DNA of 30,545 bases from JAUYIV01 sp040882645 (lineage in GTDB: Bacteria > Actinomycetota > Acidimicrobiia > Spongiisociales > UBA11373): contig JBBEAX010000035.1 in NCBI GenBank assembly GCA_040882645.1, positions 1 through 30,545 on the forward strand, given 5' to 3'. Below are positions 22,686-30,077 of the stretch, one piece after another. Position 1 is the stretch's first letter, and each line of letters begins with the position of its first letter. The notes under the pieces were generated by a model. The model was not told the origin of the DNA. It did not search any database and worked only from the letters and a program-made list of their open reading frames with translations. The position numbers and the translations under genes are program-made.

Positions 22686-23531
22686 TCAGCCGAACCGCCC
22701 GGTGATGTAGTCCTCGGTGGCCTGTTCCCGCGGATTGGTGAAGATGACTCCGGTGTCGTCGAACTCCACGAGGCGGCCGGTCCGCTGCCCCTCCTCGCCG
22801 ACGTCGACGGTGAAGAACGCCGTTCGATCCGACACCCTCGCCGCCTGCTGCATGTTGTGGGTGACGATCACGATCGTGTAGTCCTGCTTGAGGGTCAGCA
22901 TCAGCTCCTCGATCTTCAGGGTGGCGATGGGATCGAGCGCCGAGCACGGCTCGTCCATCAGCACGACATCGGGGTTGGTGGCGATGGCTCTGGCGATGCA
23001 GAGCCGCTGTTGCTGGCCGCCCGAGAGGGAGGGGGCGAACTCGTCGAGTTTGTCTTTGACCTCGTCCCAGAGGGCGGCGCGGGTGAGGGACTCTTCGACC
23101 AGGTCGTCGAGGTCGCCCGAATAGCCGGCGATGCGGGGTCCGAAGGTGATGTTGTCGTAGATGGACTTCGGGAACGGATTGGCCTTCTGGAACACCATGC
23201 CGATCCGGCGGCGCACCTCGACAGGGTCGACCTTCGGCCCGTAGAGATCCACCCCGTGATACTTGACGGACCCACTCACGGTCGCCGACTCGATCAGGTC
23301 ATTCATGCGATTGAAACACCGCAGGAGGGTGGTCTTTCCGCAGCCCGACGGCCCGATGAAGGCGGTGATCTCGTTGGGTCGGACGTTCATCGTGACTCCC
23401 GCGATTGCCTGAAAGGCCCCATATGAGACCGCCAGGTCTTCGAGGGCGAAGAGTGCATCACTGTTTGACGAAGTCGGGCTGGCCGCCACTTCGAACCGCC
23501 GGCTCGGGGGCCGCTTGTCGGGAGTCGTCAC
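22686..23531 (-). CDS. pstB: Phosphate ABC transporter ATP-binding protein
   Basis: From GTG 23531 the product is 281 aa. Walker A is GPSGCGKTT (60-68), followed by LLRCFNRMNDL, characteristic of PstB. Next come VGMVFQKANPFPKSIYDNI-type sequence, the ABC signature LSGGQQQRL, Walker B VLMDEPCSALDP and the switch histidine VTHNMQQAARVSDR. It powers phosphate import through PstAC. The start overlaps the pstA stop as GTGA. The frame is open 112 codons further upstream, but that stretch is antisense-frame sequence inside pstA. Confidence 0.95.
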   Translation of the reverse strand: MTTPDKRPPSRRFEVAASPTSSNSDALFALEDLAVSYGAFQAIAGVTMNVRPNEITAFIGPSGCGKTTLLRCFNRMNDLIESATVSGSVKYHGVDLYGPKVDPVEVRRRIGMVFQKANPFPKSIYDNITFGPRIAGYSGDLDDLVEESLTRAALWDEVKDKLDEFAPSLSGGQQQRLCIARAIATNPDVVLMDEPCSALDPIATLKIEELMLTLKQDYTIVIVTHNMQQAARVSDRTAFFTVDVGEEGQRTGRLVEFDDTGVIFTNPREQATEDYITGRFG

Positions 23532-24478
23532 GTCTTCACGCCCCTCTCGAATCGGTTGCGCAGGTAGATCGCAGTGGCATTGATGAGCAACAGCACCACG
23601 AGCATCACCACGATGAGCGCCGCGGTCAGTGCCTTGAACTCCGCCTGGGGGAGCCGGGCCCAGGAGAAGACCAGCACCGGCATGGCGCTGAACCTTCCCT
23701 GGAGTGTCTCGACGAACCCCGCCCCTCCGGAGCTGAAGAAGGTGGTGATCCCGCCGACCAGGAGCAAAGGGGCCGCCTCGCCGAAGGCGCGGCCGAGGGA
23801 GAGGATCGTGCCGGTGAGGATGCCTGGAGCCGCCACCGGGAGGACATGATGTCGGATCGCCTGCCACTGGGTTGCTCCCACACCTACCGCTCCCTCGCGG
23901 ATCGCCACCGGTACCGCGCGGAGGGCCTCGGCCGTGGTGATGATGACGATGGGAAGCACCAGGATTCCGAGCGTCAGGCCGCCCGAGATGATGCTTCGTC
24001 CCTCTACGTTCGGCCCTGTCAATCCGCCGAGGATCTTCACGAAGATGGCCAGTCCCAGCAGGCCATAGACGATCGATGGAACCCCGGCGAGGTTGCGAAT
24101 GTTGGCGTTGACGATCCGGGTGAAGCGGGTGTCCAGGGCGTACTCCTCCAGGTAGATGGCCGCTCCGATGCCGAGGGGAAAGGCCAGCGCGGCCGTGAAG
24201 ACCATCAGTACGAGAGATCCGTAGAAGGCCTGCCAGATACCGGCGCGAGCGGGGTCGGCCGACATCTCGGTGCTGATGAGATCCACGATTCCGCGGTCTC
24301 CCCAGACCGAGGCGCTTCTCGCTCCAATATCGACCAGCAGGGTGACCAGGACGCCGATGGCCACCAGCAGGGACCCCAGCAGAACCAGCCGGAATGCCCC
24401 GCCCCGGAGATCGCGGCGGCGGGTGGTCAGCGCCCGAACGACGGCTTCCGGAGCGGTGGCGATTGCCGAAGCGTTCAT
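23528..24478 (-). CDS. pstA: Phosphate ABC transporter permease PstA
   Basis: The 316-aa integral membrane protein has about six helices. The N-terminal helix is FRLVLLGSLLVAIGVLVTLLVDIGA. The core permease region contains GIGAAIYLEEYALDTRFTRIVNANIRNLAGVPSIVYGLLGLAIFV. The EAA-type loop reads TTAEALRAVPVAIREGAVGVGATQWQAIRHHVLPVAAPGILTGTILSLGRAFGEAAPLLLVGG. It pairs with PstC. ATG 24478 shares one base with the pstC stop. Confidence 0.94.
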   Translation of the reverse strand: MNASAIATAPEAVVRALTTRRRDLRGGAFRLVLLGSLLVAIGVLVTLLVDIGARSASVWGDRGIVDLISTEMSADPARAGIWQAFYGSLVLMVFTAALAFPLGIGAAIYLEEYALDTRFTRIVNANIRNLAGVPSIVYGLLGLAIFVKILGGLTGPNVEGRSIISGGLTLGILVLPIVIITTAEALRAVPVAIREGAVGVGATQWQAIRHHVLPVAAPGILTGTILSLGRAFGEAAPLLLVGGITTFFSSGGAGFVETLQGRFSAMPVLVFSWARLPQAEFKALTAALIVVMLVVLLLINATAIYLRNRFERGVKT

Positions 24479-25407
24479 CAGTACTGCCGCCTCACTCTGC
24501 GGACGAAGCGCTCGGCGACCACGTTGAGGATGAGGGTGGCGAGAAAGAGAACCAGGCCGAGGAAGAACAGGCTCTGGAAGGCATAGTCGTCACCGCGGAC
24601 CCGGTCGGATCCGATCGCCAGAGACGCCATCGCCGCGGTCATCGTCTGGCCACCACCCAGTGGATCGACGGTGAACAGCGAGCCGCCGGTCGCGCCGGCG
24701 GCGATCGCCACCACCATGGTCTCGCCGATCGCCCGGGAGAAGGCGATGATCATGGAGGCCACGATTCCCGAGACTGCGGCGGGGATCACGACTCGAACAC
24801 TCGTCGACATCTTGGTGGCGCCGAGCCCGTACGCAGCCTCCCGCAGGGCTAGGGGGACCGCCCGAAGTGAATCCTCGGTAACCGAAGCGACCAGCGGGAT
24901 CGTGAGGATTCCCACTCCGAGTCCGGCGGCCAGCATGTTGAAACCGTTGAGGCCCTCTCCGAAGATCGGGCGGAGCAACGACGGCGAGATGAAGGTCAGG
25001 GCGAAATAGCCCAGGACAACGCTGGGGATTCCCGCGAGCATCTCGACGGCCGGCTTGAGCCACCTTCGGGTGCGGGGCGAGGCGTACTCGCTCAGGTAGA
25101 CCGCGGTGCCCATACCCAGCGGTCCGGCCACCACCATGGCGATGCCCGCCACGAGCAGGGTCCCCACGAGGAGCGTGCGGATGTCGTACAGGCCGCGCCG
25201 CGGGAACCAGCCGATGTCGGCCAGCGGTGTGAAGCCGACGTTGCTGATGAAGGTCCATGCCTCGCCGAAGAGGGATGCCACGATCGCCACGCTGATCAGC
25301 ACCGACGCGGCGGCAGCCCCCAGGAAGAGGCGTCGGATGCGGCGCTCGCGGCGGCGGCGGACCGGGCTGCCGGCGAGTGCGATGCTGATGTCGTCCTGAG
25401 TGATCAT
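24478..25407 (-). CDS. pstC: Phosphate ABC transporter permease PstC
   Basis: From ATG 25407 the product is 309 aa with a cytoplasmic N terminus, then LFLGAAAASVLISVAIVASLF as first helix. The permease core includes PLGMGTAVYLSEYA and LKPAVEMLAGIPSVVLGYFAL. The EAA loop is SVTEDSLRAVPLALREAAYGLGATKMSTSVRVVIPAAVSGIVASMIIAFSRAIGETMVV. A GTG at 25470 would add 21 residues of Pro/Gly-rich sequence and is less likely. No strong ribosome-binding site is visible before ATG 25407. Confidence 0.93.
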   Translation of the reverse strand: MITQDDISIALAGSPVRRRRERRIRRLFLGAAAASVLISVAIVASLFGEAWTFISNVGFTPLADIGWFPRRGLYDIRTLLVGTLLVAGIAMVVAGPLGMGTAVYLSEYASPRTRRWLKPAVEMLAGIPSVVLGYFALTFISPSLLRPIFGEGLNGFNMLAAGLGVGILTIPLVASVTEDSLRAVPLALREAAYGLGATKMSTSVRVVIPAAVSGIVASMIIAFSRAIGETMVVAIAAGATGGSLFTVDPLGGGQTMTAAMASLAIGSDRVRGDDYAFQSLFFLGLVLFLATLILNVVAERFVRRVRRQY

Positions 25408-25473
25408 CGATCCGGACTGCTCGAGGGGTGGGGGGGGAGCCGGAGGATACCGATCCGGCCCACCACCCACTCG

Positions 25474-25495
25474 TCCCGCCCGGGAGCAGGCGGGA
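25474..25495 (-). terminator. Hairpin between pstS and pstC, possible attenuator
   Basis: TCCCGCC (25474-25480) pairs with GGCGGGA (25489-25495) around an 8-nt loop, in the 105-nt gap after pstS. There is no T-tract. In many bacteria an intercistronic hairpin here lets PstS be made in excess over the membrane subunits; that role is inferred. Confidence 0.35.
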
Positions 25496-25512
25496 GGAGT
25501 TGCGCCCTCTGC

Positions 25513-26538
25513 TCAGCCGTCGACCTTGCCGACGGTGCGGGCGTCCCAGTTGGCCTTCCACTTGGCGCGCTCCTCATCGGTGAGGCGGACATAGCCTGCG
25601 CCGTCGGTGGCCACGTTGCCGGCCTCACCCACGTAGAAGTCGACGAAGTCGACCAACCGGGGCTTCTCGGCAAGGACGGCCCCATTCACATAGATGAACA
25701 GCGGTCGGGAGATCGGGTACTCGCCGCTGGCGATCGTCTCGGGGCTGGGGGTCACACACCCGTCGCCACCGTCGACATCGAGGGCCTTCACGGAGTTGGC
25801 GTTGTTGACGTAGAACGCGTACCCGACCCATCCGAGCGAGGTGTCGTTCCGGCTGATCCCGTCGATGATCACGTCGTCGTTGGGCGACGCCTGGTAGTCG
25901 AGCCGCGGCTCGGCCTCGGTGCCGCGAGCGTCGGCAGTGTCTTCCAGGACGATCTCGATGAAGGAGTCGAAGGTCCCCGACTCCTCACCGGGCGCGGTGA
26001 TCACGATCGGCGCATCCGGGTACGGGGCGTGTGATCCCCCCAACCCGGCCGCGGCCAGCTCGGCGGCGAGGGTGTCTGCATCGGACCAGTTGTCGAATCC
26101 GACGGATTCGGCACCAAGCAGAGCGTAGAGGTCGCCGAAGTCGAGGCACGAGACGGCGTCGTTGTTGACCGAGGTGATCACGGAGAGCCCGTCGATCGCC
26201 ACCTTGATCTCGATCGGCTCCACCCCGTTGGCGATGCAGGTGTCGAACTCCTCCTGCTTGATCGCCCGCGAGGCGTCCGAGATGTCGGTCTCTCCGTTGC
26301 AGAACAGCACGAAGCCATCCGAAGTGCCCGGGCCGTCGACGGCGATGGCCACGCTCGAGTTCTCTGGGATGTCGGTGAATGCCTGCGCCACCCGCGCTGA
26401 GATCGGTTCGACGGTCGACGAGCCGGAGATGGCAATTCGGGTGATGTCGCCGCCATCGCCGTTGCCGCCACCGCATGCCGCCCCCACCAGGGACAACGCG
26501 ATCAGCGCCACAACCACCCTTCCGATCCTGCGATTCAT
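25513..26538 (-). CDS. pstS: Phosphate-binding lipoprotein PstS
   Basis: The 341-aa product starts at ATG 26538 with a strong AGGAGGAA ribosome-binding site. The signal peptide is lipoprotein type, RVVVALIALSLVGAACGGG, with lipidated C22; the -3 residue G is unusual for a lipobox. After a Gly/Asp linker comes the phosphate-binding SGSSTVEPIS (39-48), then NGETDISDASRAIK, APGEESGTFDSFIEI and TSLGWVGYAFYVNN, all PstS hallmarks. It captures phosphate outside the membrane for PstCAB. The frame is open upstream to about 26760 through repeat DNA, which is not coding. Confidence 0.95.
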   Translation of the reverse strand: MNRRIGRVVVALIALSLVGAACGGGNGDGGDITRIAISGSSTVEPISARVAQAFTDIPENSSVAIAVDGPGTSDGFVLFCNGETDISDASRAIKQEEFDTCIANGVEPIEIKVAIDGLSVITSVNNDAVSCLDFGDLYALLGAESVGFDNWSDADTLAAELAAAGLGGSHAPYPDAPIVITAPGEESGTFDSFIEIVLEDTADARGTEAEPRLDYQASPNDDVIIDGISRNDTSLGWVGYAFYVNNANSVKALDVDGGDGCVTPSPETIASGEYPISRPLFIYVNGAVLAEKPRLVDFVDFYVGEAGNVATDGAGYVRLTDEERAKWKANWDARTVGKVDG

Positions 26539-26588
26539 GTTTCCTCCTAGTTGGGGCCCGTTCGTGACGCGAGCCGAGGCACCCCGGA

Positions 26589-26643
26589 ACCGTAAGAACC
26601 CGGCTTGACGCCGACGCGGCGTGAACGTGAACTGGGGGTGAAG
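26589..26643 (-). promoter_or_regulatory. pstS promoter with PHO-box-like 11-nt direct repeats
   Basis: Read on the minus strand, CTTCACCCCCA (26643-26633) and GTTCACGTTCA (26632-26622) are two adjacent 11-nt units. They match the PhoP/RegX3-type box known from Streptomyces and mycobacteria (GTTCACC-like units spaced 11 nt). A TACGGT -10 candidate is at 26594-26589, placing the box just upstream of where -35 would be, the usual position for activation. The adjacent response regulator gene is the obvious candidate to bind it. Confidence 0.6.
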
Positions 26644-26649
26644 AAAGTC

Positions 26650-26797
26650 GGCCGCCCTTGGCGGCCTCCCGCGATAGTTCGGCCGCCTCCGGCGTCCGAC
26701 CGCGATTGGCGATCGGCCAGACGCGTGAGAAGTGGCGGACGCGTTCTGGCTAATCGCCAATCGCTAATTGCCAATCGCGCCGAGCGAACGCGAGGCC
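26650..26797 (+). repeat. Composite intergenic repeat, copy I (pstS-kinase gap)
   Basis: Palindrome with arms GGCCGCC/GGCGGCC and loop CTT (26650-26666), then CGCGATAG. An imperfect palindrome follows, GGCCGCC/GGCGTCC with loop TCC (26681-26697), then CGCGATTGGCGATCGG. Heptads TAATCGC, CAATCGC, TAATTGC, CAATCGC run from 26751 to 26778. GCGCCGAGCGAACGCGAGGCC (from 26777) ends 3 nt before the -10 hexamer of the kinase gene. Confidence 0.8.
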
Positions 26798-26800
26798 CCG

Positions 26801-26806
26801 TATCCT
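26801..26806 (+). promoter_or_regulatory. -10 element of a leaderless sensor-kinase promoter
   Basis: TATCCT ends 7 nt before GTG 26814. No Shine-Dalgarno is seen. The hexamer lies immediately after the GAGCGAACGCGAGG motif of repeat copy I. Confidence 0.5.
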
Positions 26807-26813
26807 CGGCCCT

Positions 26814-28046
26814 GTGGACACGCTCACGATCGTGCTGGCTGTGGTGGCCGCGCTTGGGTTGCTTCTGGCTGTGTGGGCGTTGCTCCGGGGCAGGGGTCTC
26901 GGGCGGGCCCTGGACGACGCGATTCGGCGGATCGGGGCGGGTTCTCCCAGCCGGCGGCGGCATCGGGTGGAGGCGCTCGATGCTGGACTCAGTCGGCTGG
27001 AGCGGTCGACGGCGCAGGCGCAACGGGAGCGAGCCCAGCTGGCCGGGTCGATCCAGACGGCGCCCCTCGGCATCGTGATCACCGATGACCACGGCGTGAT
27101 TGTCACCGCCAACCCGGCCGCGGCCCGCTACTTCGGGGCGCGTCTGGGTCAGGCGGTTGCCGAGGTCAGGATTCGCGAGGCGATCGAGCGGGCGATGCGG
27201 GAGCGGTCCGCGGTCGAGATGGAACTCGACCTGTACAGCCCGGTGCGGACGGCTCTCGAGGTGACCGCCATTCCCCTCGACTTCGGAGTCGAGAGTGCCG
27301 GGTGCGTGGCCTTCGTCTCGGACGTGAGTGAACAGCGGAGGGTCGACGCGATGCGACGCGACTTCATCGCCAATGTCGGGCACGAACTCAAGACCCCCCT
27401 GGGCGCGCTGTCCGTCCTCGCCGAGACCCTGGCTGGTGGGGTGTCCGTCGACCCCCCTTCGGTTAGGTTGGCTGAGCGGCTTCAGGCCGAGTCGACCAGG
27501 CTCTCGACCCTTGTCGGTGACATCCTCGACCTGTCTCAAGCTGAGGCGCTCGCGGCTCACGACGATCCCGTGGCGGTTGCCGCCCTCCTTGGAGATGTCG
27601 TCGAGGAGTTGGATGAAGTGGCCCGGGCTCGTCAGGTCGAGCTGGTGGTGAGGCCGGTCGACCCGACTTTGCGGGTTGCGGGCGACGCCCGTCAGTTGCG
27701 GACGATGGTGTCGAACCTCGTCGACAATGCGATCAAGTACTCGTTCTCGGAGGACGCGAGCCGCGCCCCGAGGGTGACGATCGGCGCCGAGGTTCGCGAC
27801 GGCGTGATCGTCATCGAGGTGGCCGATCGGGGGATCGGTATCCCCGAGGCACATGTCGAGAGGGTCTTCGAGCGCTTCTACCGGGTGGATCGAGCGCGGA
27901 GCCGGGAGACGGGAGGGACCGGGCTCGGTCTCTCGATCGTGCGGCACATCGCCCGCAACCACCGCGGCGAGGTTTCGGTGGACTCCACTGAAGGGGTCGG
28001 GTCGACCTTCACGGTGACGCTGCCACGATGGAGGCAGTCGGCGTGA
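26814..28046 (+). CDS. Sensor histidine kinase, SenX3/PhoR-like
   Basis: The 410-aa protein starts at GTG 26814. A single N-terminal membrane helix, LTIVLAVVAALGLLLAVWALL, is at 4-24. A PAS-like domain covers about 80-175 (APLGIVITDDHGVIVTANPAAARYFG; VAFVSDVSEQRRVDAM). The HisKA domain has the phospho-acceptor H190 in NVGHELKTPLGALSVLAETL. The ATPase domain carries N-box NLVDNAIKYS, G1 DRGIGIPEAHVERVFERFYR and G2 GGTGLGLSIVRHI. Architecture matches mycobacterial SenX3, which with PhoU and Pst senses phosphate. It is divergent from pstS and overlaps the regulator gene. Confidence 0.88.
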   Translation: MDTLTIVLAVVAALGLLLAVWALLRGRGLGRALDDAIRRIGAGSPSRRRHRVEALDAGLSRLERSTAQAQRERAQLAGSIQTAPLGIVITDDHGVIVTANPAAARYFGARLGQAVAEVRIREAIERAMRERSAVEMELDLYSPVRTALEVTAIPLDFGVESAGCVAFVSDVSEQRRVDAMRRDFIANVGHELKTPLGALSVLAETLAGGVSVDPPSVRLAERLQAESTRLSTLVGDILDLSQAEALAAHDDPVAVAALLGDVVEELDEVARARQVELVVRPVDPTLRVAGDARQLRTMVSNLVDNAIKYSFSEDASRAPRVTIGAEVRDGVIVIEVADRGIGIPEAHVERVFERFYRVDRARSRETGGTGLGLSIVRHIARNHRGEVSVDSTEGVGSTFTVTLPRWRQSA

Positions 28047-28711
28047 AGATCCTGATAGTCGAGGATGAACCGTCGTTCGTGGAGGCCCTGCAGATCGCCT
28101 TCGGCCGTGAGGGCCATGAGGTCGCGGTCGCCCTGGACGGCCGGGAGGGGCTCGACGCCTTTCGGAGGACCAAGCCCGACTTCGTGCTCCTCGACCTCAT
28201 GCTTCCGGGGATGTCGGGCCTCGACGTGCTCAAGGCCATCAGGCGTGACTCCGTGGTCCCGGTGGTGGTGGTTTCCGCCAAGGACCATGAAAGCGACATC
28301 GTGACGGCCCTCGAGTTGGGGGCCGACGACTATGTGACCAAGCCTTACTCGTTGCGAGAACTGATGGCCCGGGTGAGGGCGGCCGCGAGGAGATCGTCAC
28401 CCATCGCGGGCTCGGACACCATTTCGGTGGGCACGGCCACTCTCGACCGCGCCTCGCTCCGCCTGCGGTTGCCCGACGGCGAGCACGACCTCCCCAAGAA
28501 GGAGTTCGAAGTGCTGGAACTCCTCATGGACCAACCGGGCCGGGTGGTGCCCCGCGACGAGTTCCTCGACCGGGTGTGGGGCTACACCTGGGCCGGGGAG
28601 ACCCGCACCCTCGACCAACACATCAGAAGGCTCCGCCGCCGCCTCGAATCTTGCGAAGGCACCCCGCGGATCGAAACGGTGCGAGGGGTGGGGTATCGGC
28701 TGACCGGCTAA
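28043..28711 (+). CDS. OmpR/PhoB-family response regulator, RegX3/PhoP-like
   Basis: With GTG 28043 the product is 222 aa; GGAGG at 28030-28034 sits 8 nt upstream and the start overlaps the kinase stop as GTGA. ATG 28028 would add 5 residues and is less likely. The receiver domain has acidic pocket E7-D8, phospho-acceptor D51 in LLDLMLPGMSG and K100 in DDYVTKPYS. The C-terminal winged helix (about 125-222) includes LPKKEFEVLELLMDQPGRVV, RVWGYTWAGETRTLDQHIRRLRRRLE and the end IETVRGVGYRLTG. It probably activates pstS through the PHO-box-like repeats. Confidence 0.9.
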   Translation: MKILIVEDEPSFVEALQIAFGREGHEVAVALDGREGLDAFRRTKPDFVLLDLMLPGMSGLDVLKAIRRDSVVPVVVVSAKDHESDIVTALELGADDYVTKPYSLRELMARVRAAARRSSPIAGSDTISVGTATLDRASLRLRLPDGEHDLPKKEFEVLELLMDQPGRVVPRDEFLDRVWGYTWAGETRTLDQHIRRLRRRLESCEGTPRIETVRGVGYRLTG

Positions 28712-29071
28712 CTGTCAGAGCACGGTGCGCTCCCTGAGGGGACGGCGCTGGGAGGCACTACTAGCTCAGGTGGTGGTCAGGTCAGGGGACACTGTCATGC
28801 TCCAGGGCTCTGACAGTGATAGCAGTCGACAACCCACCTCATGACTGCGAATACGACGGAACGTTCTGGACGGGGTACATAAGGCTCGCACCCTGATCGG
28901 CCCTCGGAAAGGCGGGGGTCCAGGCTCCAAGTGACCACCCCAACACCCATTCCTGGCGCCTCGCGCCCCGCCTTGCCCTGGGCGAGAGGGGTAAGGTCGG
29001 ATCTGGACTCCGGTCGGTGCCAGATCAGGAGCCACGTCTGCCGCGCTTGCCACCCGAGATAGGAACCGACC
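28712..29071. other. 360-nt gap with an inverted repeat and a gene fragment
   Basis: ACTGTCAGAGC (28711-28721, starting in the stop codon of the regulator) is the exact reverse complement of 28807-28817, giving a long stem-loop potential. A degenerate segment at 28782-28867 is listed separately. TAAGGT at 28992-28997 could be a -10 for the collagen-like gene. I see no intact gene; a minus-strand open frame here has no recognisable protein features. Confidence 0.6.
28782..28867 (+). pseudogene. Degenerate copy 1 of a DNPPxDCEYDGTF-encoding segment
   Basis: Bases 28828-28867 are identical to 30302-30341 at 36 of 40 positions. In one frame they read DNPPHDCEYDGTFWTGYIRLAP and then stop. Upstream, from 28782, another frame reads SGDTVMLQGSDSDSS, parallel to SGDTVSISGAESD in copy 2. 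The spacing between the two anchors is 46 nt here and 48 nt in copy 2, so this copy is frame-shifted relative to the other. There is no start codon with a plausible upstream part. The parent protein is not recognised. Confidence 0.55.
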
Positions 29072-30037
29072 ATGGATCACCGCTCTGCACGCTCGAAGAA
29101 GACCCTCCTGGTGATCGTCGGTGCGAGCGCGTTGGCGATAACCCTCGTGCCGTTGGCGCTCGCCCAGTCAGGCGGCTCTGACACCGGAGTGCACATCGAG
29201 TCGGTTGCGCTCGACTCGGTGTCGGGGACCATGACGCTCCAGGGCGAATCGTTCTGCCTTGCTCCGGCGGTGACCATCGTCGATCTCGAGCTCCGCGTCC
29301 TCCTGACCACCCTCACCGAGGGTTCATCCGACGTCATCACGGCGGAGGTGCCCGCAGGCTTGCCCGCGGGGGGGTACCGGCTCGTCGTCGACTGCGGCAC
29401 AGACGCCGAGGGGCAGGCTCTCGCCGACACGTTCGACGTCGCGGTCGGTGCGGTCGGGGCACCCGGACCCGCAGGGATGACGGGAACACCGGGCCCCCAG
29501 GGGACGGCGGGGCTGGACGGCGCCGACGGTGCACCCGGTGGACAGGGTCCATCGGGTGCGGCCGGTCCTCACGGTGCGACCGGACCGACCGGACCCGCCG
29601 GCACTCCGGGGGTCGATGGTGCCGACGGTGCGACCGGACCGACCGGACCCGCCGGCACTCCGGGGGTCGATGGTGCCGACGGTGCGACCGGACCGACCGG
29701 ACCGGCCGGCCCGACAGGAGCGACTGGGCCTACTGGAGCGACGGGGGCGACTGGGCCGACGGGGGCAACCGGTGCGACCGGGCCACAGGGCACGCCGGGA
29801 ATTGCCAGCGTGGTGATCGTGTCGAACACGGCGACGGGGTCGGCGTCGACGACCTTCTTGAATTCCCAGGTCTTCTGCCCCAGCGGCAGGGCGGTGATCG
29901 GGGGAGGCGCCCAGGCATCGGGCGGGCAGCTGATCAGCTCGTTCCCCTTCGGCGGCACGGGGTGGTCGGCGAGCGCCACCGGGACGGGCGTTTCCGCAGT
30001 GATCGCGTACGCAATTTGTGCCTACGTGTCCTCCTGA
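29072..30037 (+). CDS. Secreted collagen-like (Gly-X-Y repeat) protein
   Basis: The 321-aa protein starts at ATG 29072 with AGGAA 6 nt upstream. A signal peptide covers about 1-31 (LLVIVGASALAITLVPLALA, cleavage before Q). Residues about 38-124 form an IPT/TIG-like beta domain with two cysteines (ESFCLAPAV, VVDCGTD). Residues 126-242 are 39 uninterrupted Gly-X-Y triplets rich in GPT, GAT, GPA and GAD. The C-terminal 79 residues have VFCPSGRAVIGGGAQ and a last cysteine in YAICAY, a pattern seen at the ends of bacterial collagen-like proteins. Such proteins form triple helices on or outside the cell; the role here is unknown. Confidence 0.88.
   Translation: MDHRSARSKKTLLVIVGASALAITLVPLALAQSGGSDTGVHIESVALDSVSGTMTLQGESFCLAPAVTIVDLELRVLLTTLTEGSSDVITAEVPAGLPAGGYRLVVDCGTDAEGQALADTFDVAVGAVGAPGPAGMTGTPGPQGTAGLDGADGAPGGQGPSGAAGPHGATGPTGPAGTPGVDGADGATGPTGPAGTPGVDGADGATGPTGPAGPTGATGPTGATGATGPTGATGATGPQGTPGIASVVIVSNTATGSASTTFLNSQVFCPSGRAVIGGGAQASGGQLISSFPFGGTGWSASATGTGVSAVIAYAICAYVSS
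29573..29703 (+). repeat. 54-bp tandem repeat inside the collagen-like gene
   Basis: 29573-29626 and 29627-29680 are identical 54-bp units, followed by a 23-nt partial third. Each encodes 18 residues, GATGPTGPAGTPGVDGAD, i.e. six collagen triplets. Identity at the DNA level, including third positions, points to recent duplication, so length variation between strains is likely. Confidence 0.9.
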
Positions 30038-30064
30038 CGCCGTCGGGCACGTCTCTCGATTCCC

Positions 30065-30070
30065 TAGCCT
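30065..30070 (+). promoter_or_regulatory. -10-like hexamer before the S66 remnant
   Basis: TAGCCT ends 7 nt before ATG 30078, the same arrangement as at the leaderless genes in this window. Confidence 0.35.
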
Positions 30071-30077
30071 CAGGTCG

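Noticed and set aside
26539..26760. Extended pstS start adding 74 residues.
   Set aside because: The extension is translated repeat and PHO-box DNA. The strong ribosome-binding site and lipoprotein signal peptide fix the start at 26538.
28766..29080. A 104-codon minus-strand open frame before the collagen-like gene.
   Set aside because: No ribosome-binding site or recognisable protein features, and it crosses the degenerate segment and the start of the collagen-like gene.
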